From contig JASSKH010000017.1 of the NCBI GenBank assembly GCA_031763025.1, positions 4,654,041-4,718,040 of the forward strand: a DNA stretch of 64,000 nt, read 5' to 3'. The notes beneath the pieces were generated by a model, which was given only the letters and a program-made list of their open reading frames with translations, was not told where the DNA came from and searched no databases. This document shows, piece after piece, positions 23,191 to 34,885 of the stretch. The stretch is from Macrocystis pyrifera. Its lineage: Eukaryota; Sar; Phaeophyceae; Laminariales; Laminariaceae. The first letter of the stretch is position 1. Each line of letters begins with the position of its first letter. The translations under genes and the position numbers were made by a program.

Positions 23191-23611
23191 TTAAGGGTAC
23201 TGAGAAAGTACCCGATATCGTTTATACCTTTTTTATTTTACGGTATACTAATTCGAGCAGAGCCCACTATACACAGGACGGCAATAACCCCGTGGGGGAC
23301 CCCGAGATATCGACCCAAGCAATGGTTGGAAACTTTGGCGTTCTCGGCTGTTCACGAGCAGCGTTAGCGTCCAGCAGCACGGGTATAGGGGTCATGCTTG
23401 CGCCCGTGCCGTGCGACCCCTTGCATTGTAACCCGGACCCCGAGTTCGTACTATATCCCCCGAAATCACCGCAACATATTGGCCGATGCTGTAGTCGCCG
23501 CTTTTTTTTTTATCGTCGGTTTTTCTCTCTGAAGTCCCGAGAGGGCTGAGCGTCCATTTTGTTTTGTCAATATCAGCTTTTTTCGGGTGGCTTACTATTA
23601 ATAGTGACTTA

Positions 23612-23717
23612 TTACGGGGGGTCCATAGTTAACAGGACCTATGGCGTACACAAAAACCTATATATTTAGGTATTTTTACTAACAATATTTGGTCCTGTTA
23701 ACTATGAACCCCCGTAA
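23612..23717. mobile_element. 106-bp palindromic MITE with TA target duplication
   Basis: TTACGGGGGGTCCATAGTT and its complement at the far end, flanked by TA. The ATATATTTAGG centre is shared with 8683-8787. Confidence 0.8.
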
Positions 23718-23722
23718 TAGTA

Positions 23723-23828
23723 CTACGGGGGGGACGCAGTAGTCAGGACTTATCATGCTGAGTAAAAATACTGGAATATATAGGTTTTCGTGTACAGGGT
23801 GGGTCCTGATTACTATAGTCCCCCGTGA
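23723..23828. mobile_element. Adjacent MITE copy, inverted, 106 bp
   Basis: CTACGGGGGGGACGC ... GTCCCCCGTGA with flanking TA, three bases from the previous copy and in the opposite orientation. More diverged than its neighbour. Confidence 0.7.
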
Positions 23829-23960
23829 TAGTATGGAACTCTTTAAGTGAGGGGCCTCAGAAGGCAAAAGTAGGTGCTACCTCTACCAGCATATTATGGA
23901 GCTCCTTAAGTGAGGGGCCTCGGAAAACAAAAGTAGGTGTTACCTCTACCGTAACACACG
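23829..23960 (+). repeat. Two tandem 59-bp units
   Basis: The unit TATGGA(A/G)CTC..TTAAGTGAGGGGCCTC ... AAAAGTAGGTG(C/T)TACC is repeated twice. Confidence 0.75.
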
Positions 23961-24462
23961 TCAATATCACAGCACCTACCTATTTTTCCTCTTGTCTCCT
24001 CGCTTTTGAGGACCTCTTTTGTTATGCCTCACACCCTGCGCACAACCGACCTTAGAGAAACGTTGTACAAAGTCGCAACGACCTTGAGAAACGACGAGGT
24101 AAAAGCTGTAAGCTAAGCCCGCCGGTGCTCAGTCTCATGAAGTGAGCGATTTTACCAGGTGGTACACGCATACCTGGTGTCACGTTTTCTTGTTGGTTTC
24201 TCTCCTTTTTCCATTTGTTTATCGTCCTGACCCTTCTTGCTCTTGCTCCCTCCTGGGTGTATATAACTCAGACCCGGGGTCTCCGAGTAGATTATTTCCC
24301 CCCCCCCTACGGCATTCACGTACCTTGTATTTTAATGGCGAGAAAAGCTTGGCACTTTCTTCTTCCCTCTCGACTCGTGCCGAATTGTGCCTGCCCCACG
24401 CTACAACAGGCGCTGCCGACAATAGTTGGTGTCATTACGTGGATGATGGCAAAAAAAAACTC

Positions 24463-24530
24463 CTTACAGAGACTTGAACCCTCGACCTCAACCTTAGTTA
24501 GCATTCGAGGTTAGCCACTTGACCACCGGG
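24463..24530 (-). ncRNA. tRNA-like sequence with T-run
   Basis: Reverse strand reads GGTGGTCAAGTGGCTAAC (box A), GAGGGTTCAAGTCTCTG (box B), then a run of nine T. The T arm pairs at four positions but the acceptor stem does not, so it is a pseudo-tRNA or SINE head. Confidence 0.5.
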
Positions 24531-24600
24531 GCGATCGGCTATAGATTTTTTTATTTTTTATTTTTATTTTTTATCCATCACTTTTACTTCCCAGCCCACT

Positions 24601-24883
24601 CGTAGGAGGTTTTACCCTCGACGATCTTCTGGACAAGCCGTGGTCACAGGTGTCGTCCCTTCTCCCCCCCGGTACGTGCCTTTATTTTTTGTCGCGCAAT
24701 GGGTTCAGCATTCCCACTGCTCGTCGATTTTCATCGAATGTAGCCAACTCACGCTTCCGCGCTTTCCGCTTATCAATTTTTTATGCAAGAAAAAGTCCCT
24801 ATGAGCATGCACTCGGTGGGGCTTGAACCCACGAAATTGATCTTGACAGGCACGCGGACCACCTACCAAGCCACCGGGGACGC
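24601..24883 (-). ncRNA. tRNA-derived SINE, family 1 (copy A)
   Basis: Reverse strand: GGCGTCCCCGGTGGCTTGG, ending the head with TCGTGGGTTCAAGCCCCAC (box B), then TAGGGACTTTTTCTTGC. A body follows with TCGATGAAAATCGACGAGC, GGAATGCTGAACCC and CACCTGTGACCACGGCTTG. The body matches 27750-27915 and 55200-55375. Confidence 0.7.
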
Positions 24884-24899
24884 CGGTATACATAGGCAT

Positions 24900-25317
24900 C
24901 TAACTTGATAAAAAAAAACTACGTCGGATCGGAACATAAGCCTGGAATATATTTATCAAATTAAAAAACAAGAGCTGTGGGATCGAGGATATCGTCGAAA
25001 CTCATTTATACCAGCTGTGTGTGGTGATACCTCGATCGCGCGTACTACGGGTTTTATATGGCCTCATGCAAGGTATACATTCCGCATATTGAGGAAGACA
25101 AAATCTGAAGCTACAGAGTCCAAGGAGTGGGTGTGTCTATGTTTGGAATATATATCTGTTGTATATACATATTTTAAATCCGGAGGTTGCACGTAGCTTG
25201 CCCCACGAGTGGGATTTTTTTTTATTTTTTTGGTATATGTGTATTATGGGGTAGCGCCCCAGTCGAGGAGCTCAGTCCCAGTGATACCTATTCGGGCTCA
25301 AAAGAGTTTAGGTGATC
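24900..25317. other. No recognisable feature
   Basis: AT-rich, no gene or repeat boundary seen. Confidence 0.4.
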
Positions 25318-25404
25318 TAACCCTTTTAGTACTGCAGTCCCGTTGCGGGGACAAACCACTCAAGTTCCGAGCAGTTTGTCTCCCAAACGGCACTCCAGTC
25401 TTAA
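25318..25404 (+). mobile_element. MITE-like repeat, CTGCAGTCCCG family (copy 3)
   Basis: TAACCCTTTTAGTACTGCAG / CTCCAGTCTTAA ends with GGGGACAAAC / GTTTGTCTCCC inside. The best preserved copy of the family. Confidence 0.6.
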
Positions 25405-25861
25405 CACAGATTTTGATGTATTTACATTGATTGTTGTCACGATTCCTGGCTCAGAGAGATAATTATGAACAGCGCAAACTATTATCCATTGCTCGGCGTC
25501 TTTCGTCAGGAAACACGCCACCTCGACAGTAGAGGGGAAACGGGGAAATGGGGATACCATAACTTAAATTTTATTGGTAAAAGGCGTAGGCAAATGTTAT
25601 CCTCTCAAGTTTGATTGGTGAAGCGTCGGTTAGGGGTCAGTACGTAAAGTCATTTAACGGAGGGGACTGCATTGTTATTGAAATATTTTCGTCGAATATT
25701 CAGGCTTGATTTGATAGCACTCTCCATTTTTTAACTCATTGGATAGTTACCCTTTTCTATGTGGATGGTATGATTGGAATAAAAGCTGCACAATGTCAGC
25801 TGGCAAATGGAATAATAGTAATGATAATAATAACAAAAATAATGATTATAATTATAGCAAT

Positions 25862-25985
25862 TGTGGGGAGGACCCCCCGGACCAGAGTCGTACAATAAGA
25901 TATACGGATATCGACGACCTCGGCGAATGGTGGGACCTCCACGGGACAATACCCATGCGACGGTCTGGTCGAGAATATCCCACAT
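25862..25985 (-). repeat. Dispersed 110-bp repeat, copy 2
   Basis: Reverse complement of the block at 21529-21640 (GATATACGGATATCGACGA, GGTGGGACCTCCACGGGAC, GCGACGGTCTGGTCGAGAA). Confidence 0.75.
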
Positions 25986-27032
25986 TATAATTATTATAAT
26001 AATATCAACATGGGGGGCTTCGCCACGGTGGGCTGGCGCCCTCCTGCGGCTCTGCGTATGCCCGAAATGGCTGAGGGCATACAGGTATGCAACTCGAGGC
26101 TGTTACTCGTAGTGCGACAGTACTGCCAAGGGGTGTCTTGAAAAAAAAAATAGCGAAGAGAAAGAAAACGCTGCAAACACTATAAAAACAAACATTGCCA
26201 TCCGCCATCCGGCACAACAATGCATAACCCGTTCGTACAGCAGCAAGCAGCACCACAAAGTACTACGGACGAGACGCTCGGCGTCCTTACTGCATACTTC
26301 GAATACAGATAGATACAAAACAGATGGTTGGGCGGCAGTCGATCGAGTTAATCGACAGTACGAAGCGCCGGCGATTGCGTTGGTGCAGCAAGGTCAGCAG
26401 CAGCAGCAGCAGCACAGCGTAAAGGCACGTAATATACGAAAACTACGATGGCACGAGACCTCCGCCGAGATGCCAAATAAATGTCAGTTGCGAGACGGTA
26501 CTTGTACAGCTTCCGAACCAAATGGATCCGTCTTTCAGCTTGAAGACGCGGAGACACAACACCAAGACGGATTGACTCGCATATTGACCATGCTCACGGG
26601 GGTCAGCAGCAAAAAGCGTATAGCAAACATAGCAGCAGAGCAGCACGACAGCAGCACATGCCTAGCGGCAGCACCTGAGCAATGGCAGAACAGTGGCAGG
26701 AGCAGCAGCAGTAGCACATTATGCACGCCCGAGGCTGCCCCTGGCACAACAGTCGGGGCAGGGGAGCCCGGTGGCGCACGGGGAGGAAAGGCATAATAAT
26801 ATATCTCAGGCCGACCTACTCCGTGAGGGGGACTACGTGAGCAGCAGCAACAACAACAGCAGAAGAACACAGCAGCTGCACGTAGCAGCAGCGGCAGAGC
26901 AGCAGCAGAGCAGCAGCAGCAAGGAGCAGCAGCAAGGCAGCAGCAGTAGCACGTCACGCATGCGCGAGGCCGCCCTTGGCACAGCAGTCGAGGCAGAGGA
27001 GCACGGTGGGGCACGACGAGGGAAGGTATAAT

Positions 27033-27140
27033 GGCGTCCCCGACGGAGTTACTTTGTAGTAGGTGAATATCGTCCCTACTAAAGTCAAGTTGTGGGTTCG
27101 AGTCTCGCCGAGTGCGTGCTCGTGCTCGTAGGGACTTTTT
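27033..27140 (+). ncRNA. tRNA-derived SINE, family 1 (head copy B)
   Basis: GGCGTCCCCGACGGAGTTAC, GTGGGTTCGAGTCTCGCC (five-pair T arm), then GTAGGGACTTTTT. The 5' GTCCC and 3' GGGAC can pair. The body is missing. Confidence 0.65.
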
Positions 27141-27632
27141 CAGCAGAAGAACAGCACAGCAGCGGTGGTACGTAGCAGCAGCAGCAGCAGCAGCAGACCA
27201 GTGGCGGCGGCAGCAGCAGCGATCAGTATATCACGCACGCCCGACGACGCGCCCGGCACAGCAGTCGGGGCAGGGGAGCACGGTGGGGCACGACGAGGAA
27301 AGGCATAGTCACACCCTCGAGGGTCAACAACGAAACATATTGCAGGCTGACCTACTCCGTGAGGGGAGCTGCGTAAGGGTGTAAAAGAAACACGTCGTCG
27401 TCGACGTACCTCGTCGTAACCCGCGCACGTACTCGTTCATAACTTTTTTTTCTTGGCGGTTATACACGAGAAAAAAACATGCTTCAATTTTCGATGCGCA
27501 AAATCGAGCGTCAGCAATAACACCCAGCGGCAGTAGCGGCAGTAGTAGCACATCACGCACGCCCCCGAGGCCGTACTCAGCACAGCGGTCGCGGCAGGGG
27601 AGCACTGTGGGGCACGACGAGGAAAGGTATAA

Positions 27633-27915
27633 TGGCGTTCCCGATGGAGTTACTTTGTACTATAGGTGAATCTCGTCCCTACTATGAAGTCAAGCTATGG
27701 GTTAGAGTCTCACCGAGTGCGTGCTCGTGCTCGTAGGGACTTGTTCTTGCGTAAAAGCTTGACGAACCCATAGCGCGAGAGCGAGACTTGACGAAATTCG
27801 ATGAATAATCGGAAGCGTTGGAAATGCTGAACCCTCTGCGCGAGGAAAATAAAGGCACTGGGGGAAGGGTACGACACCTGTGACCATGGCTTGTCCAGAA
27901 ACTGGAAAATATGAG
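27633..27915 (+). ncRNA. tRNA-derived SINE, family 1 (copy C)
   Basis: Head GGCGTTCCCGATGGAG ... GGGTTAGAGTCTCACCGAG ... TAGGGACTTGTTCTTGCG, followed by the family body (GGAAATGCTGAACCC, CGACACCTGTGACCATGG, TTGTCCAGAAACTGG). Box B is mutated (GGTTAGAG). Confidence 0.7.
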
Positions 27916-28260
27916 TACTATTGAAAAACACACAAACACATCCAGGAGGTTCAGCAACGCAACATATCGCAGGCTGACCTACTCCATGAGGGGAGCTGCG
28001 TAAGCAGCAACAGCTGAACAATATAGCAGCGGTGGTACGTAGTAGCAGCAGCCAGCAGCAGCAGACCAGTGCCGGCAGGAGCAACAGCAGCAAGCAGTAC
28101 ATCACGCACGCCCGAGGCTGCCCATCACAGCAGTCGGGGCAGGGAAGCACGGTGGGGCACGACGAGAAAAGGCATAGTCACATCCTCGAGGGTTAGCAAC
28201 GAAACATATTGCAGGCTGACTTACTCCGTGAGGAGAGCTGCGTGAGGGTGTAAAAGAAAC

Positions 28261-29340
28261 ACGTCGTCGTCGTACCTGGTCGTAACCCGCACACGTACTC
28301 GTTCAAACTTATTTTTTTTCTTGGTGGTCACATGAAAAAAAAGAAGTCTTCACAACACAACCGAAACTCCACGCTTCATGTGATACCGCCTGCTGCAAAA
28401 AACAAAATCGTAGACATCGTTTGTACCCTCACCACCGTACCGCTCCTCCCGCGCCGTAGGCTCATCCGATCCGGTCGAAACCAAAGACCCCGTCTTCTCT
28501 GGCTCACGGAGCCTGGTCGCCCGGTGTGCACAGCAGCCGAAGAGGCTCGCGACGCTCGTTTCCCGACCATATGCTAGCCTAAGAATCTCAACATTTTTGC
28601 GGAAAACTCGTGCTTGCACACGTAAAATAACCCGAATCCGTAATTCGACATCTGTACCCTCAACGCACGCGCAACGGCGGAGCACGAGACCGGCCACCCC
28701 AGCCCATATTTCCCACACTCTTGCCGCCATGAGCCGTCAAAAGCCGCGGAGGCTGGGACCTCTCCCGTTTCGGCTAAAGGAGAAGAGGTCCAATCTGGGT
28801 GCTGGCATCGAAAAAATAATATTTTGACCGTCACGAGCGAGTATAGATGTCGGTTGACGGTACATTTCCCCCTTGACGGACAGCTGCCAAGGATATCCCA
28901 GTCCTAAAAACCTACTATATTTTAGAATAGGGTTTAACGGGCCGAACGTAGGCCTGACACGGCAGAGATAGACCGTCAACCAAAACCTTTGGGCACGAGA
29001 CTGTGATAAATCAAGTTTCGACCACTCAACTGGTCCCACTCACAGCTGATCTATTTGGAATGCTTGTGCAAAAAACGAACTCAGCACAGCCGGCCAGCCG
29101 GCAGCCAGGGCACGGCGCAAGCACGTCCGAGGCCGCCCCCGACACAGTCGAGCTCGGGGATCACAATGAGGCAGTTTCGTTCCGTAAGGCGAACCTCATC
29201 TCGTGCTAGCACGAACAACGCAAAAAAAATACGTATAAGAAACGCTGAGGAGCGCTGAGAGCACACCGCCAACAATTTCGTACTTAAATTCAGAATAATA
29301 ACAGAAATAATAATAACAATAACAATAATAAAAATAAAAA
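28261..29340. other. No supportable gene
   Basis: GC-rich open frames near 28350-28830 show no motif or splice pattern. A fragment near 29085-29165 resembles the GC-rich module of 26370-28260. Confidence 0.4.
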
Positions 29341-29352
29341 TGATAATAAAAA

Positions 29353-29828
<476 letters not shown>

Positions 29829-29993
29829 GCAGCAAAAATGATAACAAATAATAAAATAACATGACAGTATGATACCCCTACCGTGGACCGCGGGTCAGAA
29901 GCATGAGTGAGAGCTGTTGTGGCGCTTTTTGCGAGTATTATTCAGTGCAGCACGCAAAGAAAACAACTATCAATCCCACTGGGATGAATTTCC

Positions 29994-30170
29994 CAGGGCT
30001 GTTCGCAGGTCGTGTCAAAATTCGCGGGTCAGGTCGGATAGGATCGGGTTGGGTAAGGGTGACCCGATCCGATCCGTGAGAGTCTGAAAACCGCCTGACT
30101 CGATCCGTTCCGACCCAACCCGATCCGACCCGTGATATTTCAAACACTTCCTGACCTGTGAAGAGCCCTG
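29994..30170. mobile_element. 177-bp hAT-like MITE with exact 8-bp target duplication
   Basis: Begins CAGGGCTGTTCGCAGGTC and ends GACCTGTGAAGAGCCCTG. It is flanked on both sides by GAATTTCC (29986-29993 and 30171-30178). CAGGG termini with 8-bp duplications are typical of the hAT superfamily. The inside is a two-sided array of GGGTCGGAT/ATCCGACCC-type motifs, so the whole element is close to a palindrome. Confidence 0.85.
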
Positions 30171-30563
30171 GAATTTCCAAGCCGACTATATCCAAGGCAA
30201 GGGAGGGGGCGCACACACGTACAACCAACAATGATGTTCCTGGAAAGAAAATCGTCAGATACCCACTTTCCCTAGACGCGGCAGCATTTCTCGGCATTTA
30301 CGCACTCCCTACGACGGTTCTTAGTAGAATACAGCTCACCCTTCATGCGAGTCGCCGATCGTATATACAATCGACAATATCAGCTTTCGAATTGGTTCGA
30401 GGGGTTGTGCAGTGTCTTGCGTGTTAAAGGGTACGCGCGTGCAGGGAAGTGACAGTAATACTCCTTATTCGCTCTTTGGGAACCCAGGAATATAGCGACA
30501 TAAAAAACGCGAGAAGTTTTTATTATCTGTCTAGGAAATATGCCAACCCGAGCGTGTACTTGA

Positions 30564-31929
30564 CACACCCTGGACAATAGACACACAACGGTCTATTGGC
30601 AGCGAAAATAGACGAGGGAAAAATCTATCGATAGATATTGCCAGCGACAATAGACAAGAGGAATATCTATGGGATCGATATTGCCAGCGACAATCGGCGA
30701 GAGGAAAAACTACCGGGTATCAATCTATATTGCCAGCAACAATAGGCGAGGGGAAAATCTAACGATATATATTGCTAGCGGCAATAGGCGAGGGGAAAAT
30801 GTAACGATATATATTGCCAGCGTCAATAGACGAGGGGGAAATCTATCGGTATATATTGCCAGCGACAATAATCGAGGGGAAAAACTATCGATAGATATTG
30901 GCAGTGACAGCAGACGGCAATCTATCGATATTTATTGCCGAAGACGAAAGGTTGTGCAGCATGTCCAATGCTAACCATTGGCATCCGCAATGGATTGAGA
31001 AGTCTGTCCATCGATGGCCACTGTCAGTCAGAACATATTTGGAACGGTAACAAGAGATAGACATTGCCGACAGCAATATACGCGTCCATTGCACCACATT
31101 GTGTCCTTGTTACGTGCTGCAGCGGCCATTGTCTGTTGTCCACGATCGAAAACCACGCGTATATTAACGCTTGAGATAGTATAAAAATATTTGTCGAAAC
31201 GCCCATGTTTCCTGTTTCATTGGTTGGCCTAGCTGATCACGGTATACCGTACCATACACCCATTGTTGTGTGTCAGGTGGTGTCAAGCTAAACCATGCAC
31301 TCATTATTTTTACTGCTGTCGTCGCAATACATTATATTGCTGTTGCCACACATTAGATACCTTGCTGTGCTCAGCAGAATACGTTGTACGTGTGTCTATC
31401 GATATGCATTGCCGAGTACAACAGGTAGTGAGCCGTGCCCACCGGTAGACATTGTCGGTGACAATAGATTTGAGGACGGTACCAATCGACAAACATAGCC
31501 CGCCACAATAGATTGTGGGGAGTATCCATCGATGGCCATTGTCGGTGTCAATAGATTGGGAACGCGATTCATCGATAGACATCGCTGCCACCATAGATTG
31601 TGGGGAGTGTCCACCGATGGCCATTGTCGCTGGCGATAGATTAGGGAAGGGATGAGATCCATCGATTGACATCGCCTGCCACGAAAGATTGTGGAACACC
31701 CAGTCGATAGCCAATACCCGTGATAATGGATTGGGGATGTGGTCCATCGACAGGTGCTACCTACGACAATGTAAGGGGAAAAGTAGGCCAATCGATACCC
31801 ACTACCATCGACAATAGACTGAGGAAGTATTAATAGTAAATCGATAGACACTACCGACGGCAATACGCACGTCCATTGCGACATATTCTATTGCTATTGC
31901 AGTGGCCATTCTCTGTTGTCCAGGGTGTG
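30564..31929. mobile_element. 1.37-kb array element with inverted termini (ATTG..CAAT motif)
   Basis: Left end CACACCCTGGACAATAGACA; the complement of the right end is CACACCCTGGACAACAGAGA (18 of 20 match). Flanking 8-mers are GTACTTGA (30556-30563) and GTATTTTA (31930-31937), a diverged 8-bp duplication. The left part holds about eight tandem 42-base units containing ATCGATA, ATTGCCAGCGACAAT and AGACGAGGGGAAA. The right part is a looser array with ATTGTCGGTGACAAT and ATCGATGGCCATTG. No transposase is present. The unit repeats the GACAATAGAC of the terminus. Confidence 0.8.
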
Positions 31930-31974
31930 GTATTTTATGAACAAGTGAAAAAGCGTGTAGTATTGGTTATGCCA

Positions 31975-32641
31975 ATTGACGTGTGTACCAGCTCGTAGCT
32001 GATCTGCACGCCTAGACTCGATTGCCGATGGCCGGTCATTACACGGTCGATGTTTGAGGCAAACGCGTAGTCACGGTCAGGTGACATGTATGAGAAGGTT
32101 CACTAGGAGAGGAGAAGAGATGGTGTGGTGACCCCAAGCCACAATGTTGATTGATTGGTTTGCTCAGCAGATGGAAGCTGATGGAGAGCAAAAAAAGTAG
32201 AGTGAGCTCATAGGGGAGCGGTGCGCGTGTGCGCTCACTTGCTCTGCAGATGAAAGCTGATGGTGAGCACAAGTAGAGTGAGCTCACAGGGGAGCGGTGC
32301 GCGTGTGCGTTCACAGCTCGAAACAAAGGACAACCCTTACAATCCGTTCAAAATGAAACAAAACAGGGAAGGGCCCTTGTGACCAGCTCAAAAAAGAACA
32401 GGGGAGACCCCTAGTTTTACTGCAACAACCGATATCTCTTCGGGTATGCACTCATGACCCCGTGTAGCTCATGTTACTTCAACCATAACTACTATTAATA
32501 CTATTCTGCGGGTTCCGGAGGGATACTGAAGACATCTTCTCCATGATCTGCCAGTGCGCACATGCATGTGCTGCTGTAGATTATGTAGATACTAAATACA
32601 TCAGTTCGGGAGGGATACTGAAGACATATTGTCCATTATTT
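31975..32641 (+). repeat. Composite repeat, copy 1, left part
   Basis: Matches 58250-58740 over most of its length. Shared landmarks are CCAGCTCGTAGCTGA, GCCTAGACTCGATTGCCGA, CAAGCCACAATGTTGATTGA, GGGGAGCGGTGCGCGT and TTCAACCATAACTACTATTA. It is split from its right part (34549-34885) by the element at 32642-34540. Confidence 0.75.
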
Positions 32642-34540
32642 CACACCTCGGATAACGTAACACTCGGACAACACTTATCTACGTTATGGGGCCTAACAGA
32701 GGAACGTGGTAACGTACTAGCATAGTGTTAGCACTAGAGGAGCGATCTTGGTAACGCAGTAACACAGTGTTAAGTGGAAACCCACGAACGTGCACGAGGC
32801 TTAACGTTATGTTGCTGCTCGGTCTCGTCCAGCTCTGGTACAGTAACATTATGTTATGCCGTCATCAGTCCTTGAATTATCACCGTAACACAGTGTTAGG
32901 CGTTGACCAAACACGTATGTTTTCACTCTAACATGCCCAGATCGATATCCGCATCTTTACTAACACGATAACATGATGCTATTGTCGACGCAGCGTTAGA
33001 CGTAACACAATAACATTATGTTACCCTTAGGACGAGTGTTATACATAACACCCTAACATAACGTTACCATGTTCGCCAGCACTACTAACACATAACATTG
33101 CGTTACAGATAACACACTAACGTAACATAACGCAATGACCAGCACTTCTAACACTACGTTATCTGGACCCCCCATCTGATTGCCTTAGGGTCGGATAACG
33201 TAACACTTAACGTATGTTAGATACGTTACAGTCTTAGCCGGCCCATACGTAACATTACGTTAGGATGTTCGCCTAAATGCGGAAGTCTCTGTAACATTAT
33301 GTTACGGTGTTACCGTCCGTAAAGATCTGATGGTAACATTCCGTTACCGTGTTACCATAAAAACCAATCCGGGTCTAACTTTATGTTACTGAGTTACCGT
33401 TGGGGCCGAAGTCGTTCTCACGTAGCATTACTACGTTACCCTTTGGATCTTCCCGAGAATTAACATGTGTTACTTGTGTTAGTGGTAAAGCGGGCGTGTG
33501 GGAGTAACAGCGTAGCCGTGTTACCCAATTTCGCCGACATCCCAAGAGGGGATACATAATGAAAAATATCCCGGGGGGGGGAGGATAGCATGGCATCCCC
33601 GGTAAAAAAAAAACGCCTCCATATCTTAGAAACCCAAAACAGGGGATATTTAGGGGGGATCCCCGCAAAAAACGCCTCATTTTTTGTGGAAACCCCGCCA
33701 GTACGTTATCCATCTATAACACATTACGTTATCCATCTATAACGTAATCTGCACACTCGCACGTACGAGTTAACACGGCAGTAACATATTGTTGACTTTA
33801 GATTGAGGGTGTACGTTATCTACTAACTTGTGTCACTACATGTATTGCATACGAGTTAACAACATTAACATAATGCTATTAATAGTGTTTTATCGATCAT
33901 ATACGTTATCCGTTTGACGTATGTTATGTTGTTATGGTAGCAAGACTTTCGTAATACCCTCACATCACGTCGCTCGAAACGGACTGCTGCTGCGGCTGAT
34001 ACAGTAACATAATGTTAACGTATTGACCATACACGTCATTCCTCTAACGTGTGTTACAATAGCCCCTAGGATTTTCACTAACACACTAACATAGTGTTAT
34101 GTACGCGTTTATTTGGCCGTGTACGTTATCCGTCGAAAGGGTGTTACGGTAGCACGAAGAATTCCGTTGACACACTAACATAACGTTACTCGCTACGGGC
34201 TGATGCCGCTAACACGGTAACCTAATATTAACGTTTAATTGACCATGTACGTTATCCCTTCAACGTGTGTTACGATAGCCTCTCCGCTAACACGCTAACA
34301 TAGTGTTACTCGCTATGGGCTGCATACCCTAACACCGTAACACATATACTGCGGTCAGTACGAGATCAAGGTAACACTCTAACATAATGTTACGCGATCG
34401 CCCGCCAATATCATAACACACTAACACTATGTTATCACAAAATCCAAAAAGTAGTTAACGTAGTAACGTAATGTTGCGTGTTTTTTCGCTGACGCCTAAC
34501 ATTAACATAAAACGTTAAGTGTTAAGTTATCTGAGGTGTG
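32642..34540. mobile_element. 1.9-kb array element with inverted termini and exact 8-bp target duplication (TAACATAATGTTA motif)
   Basis: Left end CACACCTCGGATAAC; the complement of the right end is CACACCTCAGATAAC, and the match continues to about 23 bases with two differences. CATTATTT flanks it exactly (32634-32641, 34541-34548). The related uninterrupted repeats at 47181-47196 and 58739-58750 show the empty site (CATGATTTACCAGTG). The interior is packed with palindromes such as TAACATAATGTTA and TAACACACTAACATA. From about 33960 to 34400 these sit in a higher-order repeat of about 115-120 bases with GTGTACGTTATCC. No transposase or other gene is seen. Confidence 0.88.
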
Positions 34541-34548
34541 CATTATTT

Positions 34549-34885
34549 ACCAGTGCGCACGTACTACATGTGCTGCTGCAGATTCTGTAGATACTAAATA
34601 TATGTTCATGCTTACCAGTACATATGTACTATTACATACAGTACATGTGCTGTTGTGTATATCCACGATACTACTGCTGTTGACACTTATTTTGCCATGT
34701 ATACGAGTACGCAGAAGCGTAATACCTGCTGTTGCGTACTGGAAATGTCTCACATGAAAACCGGCCTACGGAAGAGATTACTACTCCTAGATGGGTACTC
34801 GTACTGTAGTACGAGCTACGTTATATGTGTTATACAGCAGCGACCAGATGAGACTGACTACTGCTGCAATAGGTGTCATCCCTAG
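34549..34885 (+). repeat. Composite repeat, copy 1, right part
   Basis: ACCAGTGCGCACGTACTAC ... GTGCTGCTGCAGATTCTGTAG ... GTCATCCCTAGTACG. It matches 47190-47505 and 58744-59105. Unlike those copies, it ends without a palindromic core. Confidence 0.75.

Larger units (their letters stand above)
26370..28260 (+). repeat. CAG-rich region of serially duplicated modules
   Basis: A GC-rich module (GAGGCTGCCC..GGCACAGCAGTCGGGGCAG..GAGCACGGTGGGGCACGACGAGG) occurs near 26728, 26960, 27237, 27560 and 28108. A second module (CATATTGCAGGCTGACCTAC, TCCGTGAGGGGAGCTGCG) occurs near 26800, 27325, 27950 and 28195. CAG runs separate them, and two SINEs follow the first module. The poly-Gln/Cys frames in these runs are not convincing genes. 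Confidence 0.7.

Noticed and set aside
30590-30950. CRISPR-like array
   Set aside because: The 42-base units are contiguous and degenerate with no unique spacers, and the genome is eukaryotic.
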